Below the pieces are notes generated by a model. That model was not told where the DNA came from. It saw nothing but the letters and a program-made list of their open reading frames with translations, and did no database searches. This document shows positions 16,195 through 26,224 of a stretch of 64,000 nucleotides of DNA, piece by piece. This DNA comes from Sporosarcina sp. E16_8 (GTDB lineage Bacteria > Bacillota > Bacilli > Bacillales_A > Planococcaceae). The position numbers were made by a program, and so were the translations under genes. The first letter of the stretch is position 1. The number at the start of each line of letters is the position of its first letter. The stretch covers positions 248,001-312,000 of the forward strand of contig NZ_JADPRZ010000002.1 in assembly GCF_017347095.1 (NCBI RefSeq). Reading direction: 5' to 3'.

Positions 16195-17370
16195 TCACAT
16201 CGAAATGTTCTGTGGACCTTTCCATTTCATCGAGACAAAAATTGTAATGACAAGAACGATTAATCCAAGAATGAACGGATACAGAATATTCACGTCAAAC
16301 AGTAGGCCTGCTAGAAGTGGACCAAGAACGTTTCCAATGCTCATATATGCATTATTCATACCCATAGCAAATCCTTGCTCGTTCCCCGCTAACTTAGAAA
16401 TGAGTGTCGTCAGTACTGGCCTCAGTATAGAAGTCGATAGGAAAATAATCATTGTAACACCGAAAAACATGATATAGCTTGGTACAAAGATGGACAGTAA
16501 AAATCCAAGAGCTGCAAGCGCAAGGAAGATGTTCAGTACGGCCGCTTCACCAAATTTGCGAACAATCCAATCTACAGCAAAAAGTTGAATAATTACACTG
16601 ATGATACCTGTTGAAGTCACTAATACAGCAATATCTTTCGGTGTCGCTTCGAACACATTATCGACGAAAAGGCCAAGAACCGATTCGTACGCCATTAACC
16701 CAAAGCTCATGACAAGTGTGATAACTAAAGGAATAAAGTACGGTTTATTAAATGACTGCACAATTTCTTTTACCATTGGCTCAGGCTTTTCATTAGGTAG
16801 TTCGATTTTCGTATCCATGCTTTCCTCTAACATGAATGCTGAGAAAGCAACGGCTGCAAGTCCTACTATTGCAGATATTAGCAGGGGCATTTTCAAACCA
16901 AAATCAGCTAAAAATCCTCCGATTCCTGGCCCAATAACAATCCCAAGTGACATCGATGCGGAAATGAAGCTGTTTCCTTTGGCTCGCTGATCCATTGTCG
17001 TAATATCTGCCACATAGGCAAAAATCGCAGGGATTAATAGCGCTGCACCAACGCCTCCAATAACACGAGATAGATATAAAACTCCAATTGAATCTGAAAA
17101 GTAAAAAACGAACATAGACAGAGCCAAACCGCTTAGCCCTGAAATAATCATTATTCTGCGCCCATAACGATCTGTCCATTTTCCCGCAATTGGTGACATA
17201 ACAAGCTGTGCTCCCGCAAATATGGCAATCATCAAGCCCGCTGCCGTTCCACCTTGACCAATTGACAAAAGATAAGCCGGTAAAATAGGGATTATAATTC
17301 CGAAACTTCCTACTGCTATAAACATATTAATCATTAATATCAGCATTTTCTTCCTTTGGTCTTTTGACAA
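16195..17370 (-). CDS. NorA/Bmr-type MFS multidrug exporter
   Basis: A 391-residue DHA1-type antiporter with twelve predicted helices. It has motif A 'GKWTDRYGRRIMII' near residue 63, 'LYLSRVIGGVGAAL' for TM4 and the antiporter motif C 'SLGIVIGPGIGGFL' in TM5. These make it a proton-coupled drug exporter of the Bmr/Blt/NorA group. The start is TTG at 17370 (MSKDQRKK) with AGTAGG about 10 nt upstream. It has no adjacent dedicated regulator. The specificity is not deducible. Confidence 0.85.
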   Translation of the reverse strand: MSKDQRKKMLILMINMFIAVGSFGIIIPILPAYLLSIGQGGTAAGLMIAIFAGAQLVMSPIAGKWTDRYGRRIMIISGLSGLALSMFVFYFSDSIGVLYLSRVIGGVGAALLIPAIFAYVADITTMDQRAKGNSFISASMSLGIVIGPGIGGFLADFGLKMPLLISAIVGLAAVAFSAFMLEESMDTKIELPNEKPEPMVKEIVQSFNKPYFIPLVITLVMSFGLMAYESVLGLFVDNVFEATPKDIAVLVTSTGIISVIIQLFAVDWIVRKFGEAAVLNIFLALAALGFLLSIFVPSYIMFFGVTMIIFLSTSILRPVLTTLISKLAGNEQGFAMGMNNAYMSIGNVLGPLLAGLLFDVNILYPFILGLIVLVITIFVSMKWKGPQNISM

Positions 17371-17467
17371 CTTTTACAACCTACTTCCTAATTTATATCG
17401 ACTTCATATTATAATATGGATTCAACGTAAAAGCCAACTAAGGAAATCATATATTTTCACTAAAAAA

Positions 17468-17938
17468 TTATTCGAATAGCTGAACTTTCAATTCCATGCC
17501 ATAACAATGGACAAGTACCGAATGCAACTGCCCCCTATGATGGTATATGTGTGCCGTTATTTCTAATAGCCACTCATACCTGGAATAAGTTGTGCCCCAA
17601 TAAGAAGTCATTTCCTTGTGCAACTCTTCCTCGCTAAACTCCATAAATTTCTCTTTCAAGAAAATGTAATTACATAATAACGCCTCTTTAATTTCTTCTT
17701 TCGAAGTTAATGAAACCGTTGAATAAAAAACAGCCATTTCCTCTTGGCTTACATCATCAGCAATATAATAATCCGCTCTACATACTGTGGCAATATGCTC
17801 CAATAACTCACCAATTGAATGCTTATTAGCTGTAGACCTTTGTTGTAAGTCATGTTCTTTCAAACAATCTACTAGTTCAATGAGGGAATCAATCGCAACT
17901 CTTATTTGATGCAACGCATATCTACAATAGCTATTCAT
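17468..17938 (-). CDS. DinB/YfiT-superfamily metal-binding protein
   Basis: A 156-residue four-helix-bundle protein of the DinB family. The metal-ligand pattern is present: His48 in 'LLEHIA', then His130 and His134 in 'HIYHHRGQLH' (HxxxH). Some members are thiol-S-transferases that use bacillithiol (BstA/YfiT), others have unknown roles. It starts 9 nt after the stop of the fosmidomycin-type exporter gene with a strong AAGGAGG, so the two form an operon. That context suggests a detoxification partner to the exporter, which is inference. Confidence 0.75.
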   Translation of the reverse strand: MNSYCRYALHQIRVAIDSLIELVDCLKEHDLQQRSTANKHSIGELLEHIATVCRADYYIADDVSQEEMAVFYSTVSLTSKEEIKEALLCNYIFLKEKFMEFSEEELHKEMTSYWGTTYSRYEWLLEITAHIYHHRGQLHSVLVHCYGMELKVQLFE

Positions 17939-17947
17939 TTTTCCTCC

Positions 17948-19168
17948 TTAAGCTGCAGTTACTGCTGTTATTTTTTGATCGCGCGGCAGCGCCAACCCTA
18001 CAAGTCCAATAATAGGAAGGAATGAAACAATAATCATCGTCGGGTAAATACCGATGCTATCCATCATAATTCCGATGACAACCGAACCGATTGCCCCCAT
18101 ACCAAATGCCAGACCGACAGTCAGCCCTGCCATCGTACCAATTTTACTCGGTACAAGCTCTTGTGCATAAACAACTGTGACAGAAAAGCTCAGCATGATG
18201 AAGAAACCAATTAACATCAGTAACACTGCTACAATCCATAATGGAGCGTATGGGAGCAGTAGGCATAACGGTATCGGAACAGTGAGCGAAAGTACAATGA
18301 CATTTTTCCGTCCAATTTTGTCTGCCATCGGTCCACCAAAAAATGTGCCCACTGCACCGAGTGCCAAAAACAGGAATATATAAAGTAATCCTTCTTTATC
18401 TGACACTTTGTATTTATCGACCAAGTGAAAGATGAAAAAGCTTGTTATATTCGTGACATAAAATGAACGAGCGAAGATGATGACGAGAAGTAAACCAAGT
18501 GCTATCCCTATTTTCTTTTTCGTTAAGTTACCAATAGATGAGAGAAGAACTTTCTTACGATTGTTTAACTTCTCCTGTTCCAACTGATTTTTATACCAGG
18601 CAGATATTTTCATTAAAATAAAAATTCCAAGTGCCGCGACAAGCATAAATATTGCTGCCGATTTTTGACCATACGGAACTAATATGTACGCACCAATCAA
18701 CGGAGCAAGTGCCTGTCCCGAGTTTCCACCTACTTGGTAGATGGACTGGGAAAGCCCCCGCTTCGATCCTGCAGCCATAAAAGAGACTCGCGATCCTTCT
18801 GGATGAAAAATAGCGGAACCAAATCCAAGCAACATGACAGATACAATTAGTAGCCAATAGCTCGGTGCAAAAGCGAGTCCACCTATGCCAACAAGCGAAA
18901 ACACCATTCCAAATGGCAGTGCATAGGGTTTTGGCTTTCGATCACTTAAATACCCGATAACCGGTTGCAATACAGATGCAACCATGTTCAAAGCGAAAAA
19001 AATGAACCCAAGTTGAGTAAAGCTGAATCCTCTATCTCTTACAAGAACCGGAAACATTGCTGGAATGACAGATTGAAGCGTATCATTCAACAAATGGACG
19101 CCGCCAATTGCAAACATGATGGGATAAATCGGGATTCCTAATGCGGATGAATTTTTTTCTGCGGCCAT
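17948..19168 (-). CDS. Fosmidomycin-resistance-like MFS exporter
   Basis: A 406-residue MFS protein of the Fsr group. It shows 'GGVHLLNDTLQSVIPAMFP' near residue 22, 'GYLSDRKPKPY' for loop 2-3, and the Fsr-typical 'GSAIFHPEGSRVSFMAA' near residue 118. Members export fosmidomycin and other small phosphonates or unrelated compounds. The ATG at 19168 has AAGGGGAG upstream. It is the first gene of a two-gene operon with the DinB-family gene. Confidence 0.82.
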   Translation of the reverse strand: MAAEKNSSALGIPIYPIMFAIGGVHLLNDTLQSVIPAMFPVLVRDRGFSFTQLGFIFFALNMVASVLQPVIGYLSDRKPKPYALPFGMVFSLVGIGGLAFAPSYWLLIVSVMLLGFGSAIFHPEGSRVSFMAAGSKRGLSQSIYQVGGNSGQALAPLIGAYILVPYGQKSAAIFMLVAALGIFILMKISAWYKNQLEQEKLNNRKKVLLSSIGNLTKKKIGIALGLLLVIIFARSFYVTNITSFFIFHLVDKYKVSDKEGLLYIFLFLALGAVGTFFGGPMADKIGRKNVIVLSLTVPIPLCLLLPYAPLWIVAVLLMLIGFFIMLSFSVTVVYAQELVPSKIGTMAGLTVGLAFGMGAIGSVVIGIMMDSIGIYPTMIIVSFLPIIGLVGLALPRDQKITAVTAA

Positions 19169-19395
19169 TTGATTTCCGCTCCCCTTTTTTGACGTTGATA
19201 ACTTAATAGGCTAAGTATATCAAAGACTGCGAATAATCGGATGTTAAATAAAGCAAAAAAATTATTTCATCAACCTAAGTCGATATACTTAATTCGGAAT
19301 CGTACTTCTATATTTTATAGATAGGCTTTGGAATCAACCCATTATCCATTGTTATTGGAACTAACAAATACAAATTATAGAGATGAGGAATTGGG

Positions 19396-19660
19396 ATGGA
19401 AATGAATAAAATATACTATGTGACTTAGAAACTGGTATTTGCGGAAACGGTGTCCTTACCGGAATTAAATTTTTCAATCTTTCTGCACCTTAAAAGAAGG
19501 TTAACTTATATAGTAAAGAAAAGGACTTTAATGCATTCGTGAGTGAATAATCGGCATATGTCGATTAAGAAACATAAGAAGTTCTTGGTAAAGAATAGAT
19601 TACGATTATTGGGTAAGGTTTAATGATGGCCAGTAAGACATACAAGTCCCGTCGTGCCAC
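19396..19660 (+). pseudogene. Possible heavily decayed small gene
   Basis: An ATG begins 'MEMNKIYYV', and after one lost base the frame continues as 'DLETGICGNGVLTGIKFFNL' and then 'KKVNLYSKEKDFNAFVSE', interrupted by five or more in-frame TAA/TAG codons at sites where Gln or Lys would fit. Outside those stops the reading is protein-like. The rest of the 19169-19749 gap shows nothing else. I do not recognise a family. Confidence 0.25.
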
Positions 19661-19749
19661 TGTTTTTACATTTCACGCAACTCAACATTTCTAATAACTC
19701 AGATTAATGTATACTAGAGTTTATCAAACAGATGCAAGGGGGATTTTAC

Positions 19750-20664
19750 GTGAAGATATTAATCGTCGGAGCGGGAGCAATCGGAGGTTATTTCGGAGCT
19801 AGATTACTAGAGCAAGAACAGAATGTAACTTTTCTTGTAAGAGACAAACGAAAAGAACAACTTACAAAAACAGGATTGAAGATTGAAAGTATAAACGGGA
19901 ACGTAGAACTTGTACCTCGACTTATTACAGTTAACGACATTGGAGAGAAATTTGATGTAGTTATTATTTCAACGAAGTCCTATCATCTTGCACAAGCAAT
20001 CAATGATGTGCGACCATTTGTCAAAGTGGACACGATTATTCTGCCTCTTTTGAATGGTATCGGCCATCTTGATCAATTAGCCGCTGCTTTTGGTGAAGAT
20101 GCAGTTATTGGTGGCCTGTGCTTTATCGAGACAACACTCGATGAACACGGAACCATCCTTCAAAAAAGCCCGCTCCACCAACTTATTTACGGCGAAAGAT
20201 CCGGCGAAATCACACCCCGTATTGAAAAGTTGAAATCAGTTTTTAATGGAGCAAACGCTTCATTTGACCTAAGCGAACACATCAATCAAGAAATGTGGCA
20301 CAAATATTTATTCATTACAGTAATGTCTGGAATTACCTCACTTATAGAATCCCCTATTGGGCCAATCATGGAGCTGGAATCAGGGCGTAATACGATCGCC
20401 TCCCTGTTGGAGGAACTCGGTACAGTGATGAAGAAAATTGATGCACCTATACAAGATACAGTTACGAAAGAACTATTTACTAAAATAAGTACTATGTCGT
20501 ATGACATGAAATCATCGATGCAACGAGACATGGAAAAATCTCTACCATTAGAAGCCGATCATCTGCAAGGTTTATTATTGCAACACGCGAAAACACATGG
20601 TATTCCAACCCCGATACTGGAAACAATTTATACCAAACTGAAGGTTTATGAAAAACAGCGCTGA
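19750..20664 (+). CDS. panE: 2-dehydropantoate 2-reductase
   Basis: NADPH-dependent reduction of ketopantoate to pantoate in coenzyme A biosynthesis. The 304-residue protein starts with the Rossmann motif 'MKILIVGAGAIGGYFGARL' and has 'ILPLLNGIGH' near residue 97 and 'HINQEMWHKYLF' near residue 180, containing the catalytic Lys of the ApbA/PanE C-terminal domain. GTG at 19750 with AAGGGGGA upstream is chosen; an ATG at 19732 overlaps that site. It is monocistronic and ends at a terminator. Paralogues of this family are common, so a different 2-oxoacid is possible. Confidence 0.82.
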   Translation: MKILIVGAGAIGGYFGARLLEQEQNVTFLVRDKRKEQLTKTGLKIESINGNVELVPRLITVNDIGEKFDVVIISTKSYHLAQAINDVRPFVKVDTIILPLLNGIGHLDQLAAAFGEDAVIGGLCFIETTLDEHGTILQKSPLHQLIYGERSGEITPRIEKLKSVFNGANASFDLSEHINQEMWHKYLFITVMSGITSLIESPIGPIMELESGRNTIASLLEELGTVMKKIDAPIQDTVTKELFTKISTMSYDMKSSMQRDMEKSLPLEADHLQGLLLQHAKTHGIPTPILETIYTKLKVYEKQR

Positions 20665-20672
20665 TAGAAATT

Positions 20673-20705
20673 AGGCCAAGTGAGATGTACACTTGGTCTT
20701 ATTTC
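20673..20705 (+). terminator. panE terminator
   Basis: GGCCAAGTG and CACTTGGTC form the stem, followed by TTATTTCTT. Confidence 0.6.
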
Positions 20706-20803
20706 TTCATCTCTTGCAAGTTTGCTAACATATTTTCTAGTGAAGCCTAAATTTGAAATAATAGTTTAAAATAACAGAAATCAAAATAGAGATGACGTAT
20801 ATT

Positions 20804-21391
20804 TTATGCTTTTACAGATTTTAATACAATTAGACTCGTTGTAACCCCTACTATAAACACCGTCGTAAATGACAATAACAAATGAATAGAAGGAATCAAT
20901 AAACTGCCCATTGTAACAATTAGCATGTCTATACAAAAAATCATAACTCCAGGATTAATGGAAAGTTTCCTCGCAATCATTTGTGCAAGTAAATCGGTTC
21001 CCCCAATACTAATGTTTAGACGAAGCATGATGCCCACCCCTACACCGATAAATATTCCGCCACATATTGAGCTTATTAGAGGAACAGTTACTAATTCCCT
21101 CCCAATCATATTCAATGGGTATAACAAATCTATGAATAGGGATGAAAGCAACATGCCATGAATTCCGTTATAAAAGAATGAACGGTAATACCTCCAAGCC
21201 AGCATAAAAATCGGAATGCCTACGATAAGAAACGTTAGCCCCACTTTGACACCCATCACATAATGGATAATTAGACTAATTCCAATCGCACCACCATCCA
21301 GCAACTCGAATGGAACAAGAAATACATTCACACCAATTGCGACTAATAGGCTTCCAATAAATATCGTCAACGCCTTTTGCAATATGTACAC
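20804..21391 (-). CDS. YitT/YczE-type integral membrane protein
   Basis: A 195-residue membrane protein with five to six predicted helices. The segment 'NVFLVPFELLDGGAIGISL' (residues 22-40) is the first YitT repeat, and 'NISIGGTDLLAQMIARKL' (residues 125-142) is the second Gly-Gly-x-D-x-[IL] repeat. It lacks the C-terminal cytoplasmic DUF2179 domain of longer YitT proteins, so it belongs to the short form. The start is GTG at 21391 after GGTGGGG. Function is unknown. It is transcribed alone. Confidence 0.8.
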   Translation of the reverse strand: MYILQKALTIFIGSLLVAIGVNVFLVPFELLDGGAIGISLIIHYVMGVKVGLTFLIVGIPIFMLAWRYYRSFFYNGIHGMLLSSLFIDLLYPLNMIGRELVTVPLISSICGGIFIGVGVGIMLRLNISIGGTDLLAQMIARKLSINPGVMIFCIDMLIVTMGSLLIPSIHLLLSFTTVFIVGVTTSLIVLKSVKA

Positions 21392-21601
21392 AAGACCCCA
21401 CCTATTTCAAATACTTTATTGATGTATATGTTTGTCTCGGGCATTTCTTCACTCATTCGCACCATTCGTTTCAGAAAAAACTAAGTTTGGAATTAATTCC
21501 TTCTATATTGAGCAGAGTATGGGTGAGATACCTTATTCAAGACGAATCTCTCCACGGGTTGCATTAAACATTTTCCATCACACAAAGGAGGAGCTTATCA
21601 A

Positions 21602-23197
21602 TTGGCAGAAAACCCAACTACAAATAACTCTAATGAAGAACAAGAAGACACATTGACGAATAGACAGGGGCATCCTGTTACAAACAACCAGAATTTAAGG
21701 ACAGTCGGCAGTCGAGGTCCTGCCGTTTTGGAAAACTATGATTTTCTAGAGAAAATCAGCCATTTCGACAGAGAAAGAATTCCTGAACGTGTCGTCCACG
21801 CACGTGGTGCCGGCGCTCACGGCTATTTCGAAGCATACGGCACAGCGGGTGACGAACCTGTTTCCAACTATACACGCGCAAAGCTTTTTCAGAATAAAGG
21901 CAAACAGACGCCTGTTTTCGTCCGCTTTTCATCCGTTATACACGGCGGTCATTCTCCCGAAACACTGCGTGATCCACGTGGATTTGCCGTGAAGTTTTAT
22001 ACAGAAGATGGAAACTGGGATCTCGTCGGAAATAACTTGAAAATTTTCTTTATCCGTGATGCGATTAAGTTCCCTGATATGATTCATGCCTTTAAACCAG
22101 ATCCAATTACGAATATTCAAGATGGTGAACGTTTTTTCGATTTTTGTGCGAGCTCTCCTGAATCGTTCCATATGGTGACATTCGTTTATTCACCTTGGGG
22201 CATCCCTGCCAACTACCGCATGATGCAGGGCTCCGGTGTAAATACGTATAAATGGGTGAATCAAGAAGGGGTTGCAGTACTTGTCAAATATCACTGGGAA
22301 CCGAAACAAGGTATTAAAAACTTAACCCAACAACAAGCAAGTGAAATCCAAGGGACAAGTTTCAATCATGCGACACAAGATTTACATGATGCGATTAAAG
22401 ATGGTGATTATCCTGAATGGGAGTTGCTTGTCCAAATTATGAGCGACAATGAACACCTGGAACTCGATTTCGACCCGCTTGATGATACAAAATTATGGCC
22501 CGAAGATCTGTTCCCTTGGATACCTGTCGGCAAAATGGTCTTAAATAAAAACCCAGAAGATTACTTCACTGAAGTAGAACAAGTTGCTTTCGGTACAGGT
22601 GTCCTTGTCGATGGTCTCGATTTCTCTGATGATAAGATGCTTCAAGGACGCACTTTCTCCTACTCCGATACGCAGCGTCATCGCGTTGGTGCCAACTATT
22701 TACAGCTACCCATCAATTCTCCAAAAAAACGGGTCGCAACAAATCAGAGTGGCGGACAAATGCAGTATAAACTTGACCGAGCTCCGGGTCAGAATCCTCA
22801 TATTAACTACGAGCCGTCGATCTTAGGCGGATTAAAAGAAGCGGAACAAGATGGAATAGAACATACTCCTTTTATTGAAGGTGACCTCGTCCGGGAGTCT
22901 ATTGACCGACAGAGCAATACAAAACAAGCTGGAGACACGTATCGTAATTTTGAAGAATGGGAGCGAGCTGATTTGATTTCAAACTTAGTGTCAGACCTTT
23001 CAAATTGTGACCCACGTATTCAAATTAAAATGATTGCTCTTGCTGAAGAGGCCGATGAAGAATACGGACGTCGTTTACGTGAAGGACTGGCTCAAGCCTC
23101 AACAAAAGGCTCAAGTCAGAAACCGCTCGGGAATAGGGATGGTGACAAAGCACCGGAAAAAGCCGTAAAAAAAGCCCATGACGCCGATCCATATTAA
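21602..23197 (+). CDS. Heme catalase (clade 3 monofunctional)
   Basis: Decomposes hydrogen peroxide to water and oxygen. The 531-residue protein is full length: the distal-side His is in '[17 protein letters not shown]', the distal Asn in '[11 protein letters not shown]', and the proximal heme-ligand Tyr in '[14 protein letters not shown]'. A Gln/Asn-rich N-terminal tail of about 35 residues and a basic C-terminal tail ('[16 protein letters not shown]') extend the core, as in KatA/KatX proteins of Bacillus. The start is TTG at 21602 with AAAGGAGG 10 nt upstream. No PerR-type box was recognised upstream. It ends in a strong terminator. Confidence 0.93.
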   Translation: MAENPTTNNSNEEQEDTLTNRQGHPVTNNQNLRTVGSRGPAVLENYDFLEKISHFDRERIPERVVHARGAGAHGYFEAYGTAGDEPVSNYTRAKLFQNKGKQTPVFVRFSSVIHGGHSPETLRDPRGFAVKFYTEDGNWDLVGNNLKIFFIRDAIKFPDMIHAFKPDPITNIQDGERFFDFCASSPESFHMVTFVYSPWGIPANYRMMQGSGVNTYKWVNQEGVAVLVKYHWEPKQGIKNLTQQQASEIQGTSFNHATQDLHDAIKDGDYPEWELLVQIMSDNEHLELDFDPLDDTKLWPEDLFPWIPVGKMVLNKNPEDYFTEVEQVAFGTGVLVDGLDFSDDKMLQGRTFSYSDTQRHRVGANYLQLPINSPKKRVATNQSGGQMQYKLDRAPGQNPHINYEPSILGGLKEAEQDGIEHTPFIEGDLVRESIDRQSNTKQAGDTYRNFEEWERADLISNLVSDLSNCDPRIQIKMIALAEEADEEYGRRLREGLAQASTKGSSQKPLGNRDGDKAPEKAVKKAHDADPY

Positions 23198-23250
23198 CAA
23201 AACAGCTCACTCAATGGTGAAAATCCATTTGAGTGAGCTGTTTTGTTTTA
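23197..23250 (+). terminator. Catalase terminator
   Basis: ACAAAACAGCTCACTCAA and its complement form an 18-bp stem directly after the stop codon, followed by a T-rich stretch; symmetrical enough to act both ways. Confidence 0.85.
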
Positions 23251-23454
23251 CTTCACTTGAATTATTAAATTGTACTTATCATTTGGTTTTAAAATCATTC
23301 GCGGCAAAAAAACCAAGCGACAAAGCGGTGCTGGAAGAACATTTTATTTGTTAATGGCCGGCTATAGAGATTTAGTTGCATGATGATATACTTTCAAGTG
23401 TTTAAATTAAATTTGCAAAAAAAGTTCGGAAGTAGAATTTTACTACTAAATTGA

Positions 23455-23550
23455 ATTGAAATACCTTTAATCCACTTGATCTATAAGAGATGCCCCCGCC
23501 CTAAAGCCCTACTGCTACGCTATCTGGGCTTAGGCCCACCCTTATAGCGT
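23455..23550 (+). repeat. Diverged copy of dispersed ~100-bp repeat
   Basis: Contains 'GATGCCCCCGCCCTAAAGCC' and, after a short loop, 'GGGCTTAGGCCCACCC', aligning with the core of the copies at 40110-40217 and 61601-61710. The AAGCCC/GGGCTT arms form an imperfect hairpin. The rest of the 23251-23669 gap shows no supported gene. Confidence 0.55.
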
Positions 23551-23669
23551 GACTTGAGTTTATTTCCTTAATTACAAAATGGCTCCTCTGTTTTTCTCTT
23601 TTCATTTCACATCAAAAAATATCTTTGTTACACTCTATTAATAGACAGTTCTATTTGGAGGTGCTCAAT

Positions 23670-25523
23670 ATGAAATTGTTCATAAAAAAAGTAAAGCCTT
23701 TTCTAATCCATCCAACTACCCTGATTTTAGTTTTACTCTTCATCAAAATCATCGCATTTCGTGTCGTCGTTTTTCATAATAAATCTGTCTTTCATATTGC
23801 ACTCATTGAATTTCCACTATGGGCATTCTTACTTTCCCTCATCATTCTCTTTGTAAAGAAACGGACATGGACCGGCATCTTTATATTCAATACAATTTTG
23901 TCTGTATTATTTATCGCTATTATTTACTACACACGTTACTTTTCAACAATTCCATCCTATTATGACTTACAACAACTTTATCAATCGAACTCTGTAGGAG
24001 GAACAGTCGGCCTTCTAAGTAAGCCCTATGATTTCCTCTTCTTCCTAGACATACTACTTATCCTACCAATTGCTTATTATTTTAATACCAAAAAAATAAA
24101 ATCTTCAGCTAGAGTAACTAGACGATTAGCAATCCTATTTGGAAGTATTGGTCTTATTACTACACTACTTTCTTTTAGGCAACCACTAATTGACGTTTCT
24201 TATTTTGCAAAAGAGAATGGCTATTTACAGTCGCAAGCAGTGCAAGTTTTCACGCGTAGCTTCGGCATCGCTCTGGCTTCTGATGTTAATTTATCAGAAC
24301 AAGACATAGAAAATCTCAAAGGGAATGACTACGTTCCAGCAAATGAGCATGATTCCTACGGTATAGCTAAGGATCGTCATGTATTCGTCATTCAAGTGGA
24401 GTCATTGCAAGGCTTTGTGATCAATAAAAAAGTGAATGGACAAGAAATTACACCGAATTTAAATGCCTTATTGAAGGATAGTATGTATTTCGATAACGTG
24501 TACCAGCAAATCGGAGCGGGCAACACTTCTGACGCAGAATGGCTTATGCATACGTCCATTTACCCCGAAGGTATGGATCCAACTGTCAATGTCATTAATG
24601 GAGAACCAGTCCCCTCCTTACCTCGAACATTGCAAAAGAATGGCTATGGTACAGCAACTTATCATGCAGATGACATTACCTATTGGAGCCGTGAAAAACT
24701 ATATCTAGCACTCGGTTTTGACTACGTTTATACGGATAAAGAAATTCCGGCAGTTCCAGCAATAGGAATTGGACCAGCGGATGAAGTACTGTTCGATTTC
24801 GCTTCTAAACAACTGCCCGGACAACTAAAAACACATGAAAAAATATACTCTAACATTATTACACAGACAAGCCATACACCATTTGAAATGCCTGAAGTTC
24901 TTCAATACCTAGTATTACCGGATAGTTATGACAACACATATGTCGGCAATTATCTTCAATCAGTCCGCTATACAGATGAGGAGATTGGGGTGTTCATTGA
25001 CACATTGAAAGAGACGGGCTTATATGACAATTCTTTGATTCTACTCTACGGGGATCATTCTGGCGTTCACGGGGCTCCTGTCACTAAAGACGATGAGGCT
25101 ATTCTTTTGGATTTACTCGGCCATCCTTACAATTTACAAGATCGTTTTATCGTGCCGGTCATTTTTTCCGGAGGCGGACTTTTCTCTGAGGAAGCAAATA
25201 GCCACTTAGGCGGGCAAATTGATTTGATGCCTACATTATTAAATTTACTCGGAATTGAGCATGACGCTCAGATGATGGGTCACGATCTTTTTCATTACAA
25301 AAACAATTTACTTGGCATGCGTTACCACCTGCCGGGTAGCTCCTTCATAAACGATGACATGTTGTATGTTGCGCCAAGCGCTAAATTACCTGCAATTCTC
25401 TACAGTTTGGAAACCATGAAAGAGAAATCTCGGACAAACAAAACACAGCTATCCATCGACAATGCCTTACAAATCATTCAACAGTCCGATCAAATCTTAA
25501 AATCGTATAAAAATCGAAAATAA
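23670..25523 (+). CDS. Lipoteichoic acid synthase family membrane sulfatase-fold enzyme
   Basis: Transfers glycerol-phosphate units from phosphatidylglycerol during lipoteichoic acid synthesis. The 617-residue protein has five N-terminal transmembrane helices (residues 10-190) and an extracellular sulfatase-like domain. Metal ligands are visible: Glu in 'VIQVESLQG', the nucleophile Thr in 'GAGNTSDAEW', and Asp-His in 'YGDHSGVHG'. The ATG at 23670 has TTGGAGG upstream and replaces a longer frame starting at 23625. B. subtilis has four such paralogues (LtaS, YfnI, YqgS, YvgJ); which one this equals is not decided by sequence alone. It is monocistronic. Confidence 0.88.
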   Translation: MKLFIKKVKPFLIHPTTLILVLLFIKIIAFRVVVFHNKSVFHIALIEFPLWAFLLSLIILFVKKRTWTGIFIFNTILSVLFIAIIYYTRYFSTIPSYYDLQQLYQSNSVGGTVGLLSKPYDFLFFLDILLILPIAYYFNTKKIKSSARVTRRLAILFGSIGLITTLLSFRQPLIDVSYFAKENGYLQSQAVQVFTRSFGIALASDVNLSEQDIENLKGNDYVPANEHDSYGIAKDRHVFVIQVESLQGFVINKKVNGQEITPNLNALLKDSMYFDNVYQQIGAGNTSDAEWLMHTSIYPEGMDPTVNVINGEPVPSLPRTLQKNGYGTATYHADDITYWSREKLYLALGFDYVYTDKEIPAVPAIGIGPADEVLFDFASKQLPGQLKTHEKIYSNIITQTSHTPFEMPEVLQYLVLPDSYDNTYVGNYLQSVRYTDEEIGVFIDTLKETGLYDNSLILLYGDHSGVHGAPVTKDDEAILLDLLGHPYNLQDRFIVPVIFSGGGLFSEEANSHLGGQIDLMPTLLNLLGIEHDAQMMGHDLFHYKNNLLGMRYHLPGSSFINDDMLYVAPSAKLPAILYSLETMKEKSRTNKTQLSIDNALQIIQQSDQILKSYKNRK

Positions 25524-25525
25524 TA

Positions 25526-25566
25526 TAAAATGGGTTATCTTCATCTAAAGATAACCCATTTTTTCA
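25526..25566. terminator. Bidirectional terminator
   Basis: AAAATGGGTTATCTT and AAGATAACCCATTTT pair perfectly over 15 bp with a 6-nt loop and T-runs on both strands; it lies between convergent genes. Confidence 0.85.
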
Positions 25567-25938
25567 TTTTCCATCCTCAAAGAAAACAATGCGATTGCTA
25601 AATGGATCGATAACTGTCAACTCCTTTGTTTGCCATGGAGTTGTTTCAAGACCGGGACGCGCGAATTTATATGCTTTCGAGTGAAGCGTTGCATGATAGC
25701 TTTCGATATCTTCAACCTCTATCCGAATTGCCGCTCCAGGACTACAATCCCCGTGATGCTCTGATAGATGAATAATACAATTACCGCTTGAAACTTGCAT
25801 ATACAAAGGTAATTCGTTCTCAAATCGATGCTCCCAATCTACCGAAAAGCCTAAATAGTCCTCGTAAAATTCTTTTGCTTTCTTCTCAGCGAATATGCGG
25901 AGAATCGGTGTGACTCTTTTACCATTCATACATTTCAC
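25564..25938 (-). CDS. Glyoxalase/bleomycin-resistance (VOC) superfamily protein
   Basis: A 124-residue VOC protein with the two beta-alpha-beta-beta-beta units: 'FYEDYLGFSVDWEHRF' (residues 23-38) starts the first, and 'ELTVIDPFSNRIVFFE' closes the second with the D-P-x-x-N-x-[IL]-x-[FL] pattern. It resembles the bleomycin-resistance-type glyoxalase-like proteins that bind or modify small molecules. The ATG at 25938 has GAGGAG upstream; an ATG nine nucleotides later is an equal alternative. It stands alone. The ligand is unknown. Confidence 0.75.
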   Translation of the reverse strand: MKCMNGKRVTPILRIFAEKKAKEFYEDYLGFSVDWEHRFENELPLYMQVSSGNCIIHLSEHHGDCSPGAAIRIEVEDIESYHATLHSKAYKFARPGLETTPWQTKELTVIDPFSNRIVFFEDGK

Positions 25939-26095
25939 TCCTCGTTTACCTTAAATTGATTAAATTGTTCTAGCCTACGCTACCGCACGATTCAATATGA
26001 AGGTAATTAATACATACGATAGTCTAGTTTCCTCACTATAGCACAATAAATGTTAATGCGTTTATTGTGCCATTTGTTTAGTAATAAAAATAAAA

Positions 26096-26134
26096 GTTAA
26101 GTCGCGTCCAACAATTGGACGCGTCTTAACAAGT
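26096..26134 (-). terminator. Terminator after fabF
   Basis: GTTAAG, one mismatch, and CGCGTCCAA pair with TTGGACGCG and CTTAAC around a 3-nt loop; on the minus strand the stem is followed by TTTTATTTTT. Confidence 0.6.
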
Positions 26135-26157
26135 AACTACAGGTTGATATAAATATC

Positions 26158-26200
26158 TCCCTCAAATCTGCTTCGGCGCTTAGGGGATGCCACGCTTGGT
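26158..26200 (+). repeat. Possible truncated copy of the dispersed repeat
   Basis: 'CTTCGGCGCTTAGGGGATGCC' shortened at its ends resembles the 'GGCGCTCGAGGATGCC' core of the copy at 61601-61710, but the similarity stops after about 30 bases. Confidence 0.3.
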
Positions 26201-26224
26201 TTTCATATGTTCAATTTTCTATAG

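Noticed and set aside
21392..21601. PerR box before the catalase gene
   Set aside because: No match to the TTATAATnATTATAA consensus; only GGAATTAATTCC, which is a short chance-level palindrome.
23280..23390. Coding relic reading 'GAGRTFYLLMAGYRDLVA'
   Set aside because: Only about 30 codons, no start signal and no recognised family, so it is not reported as a pseudogene.
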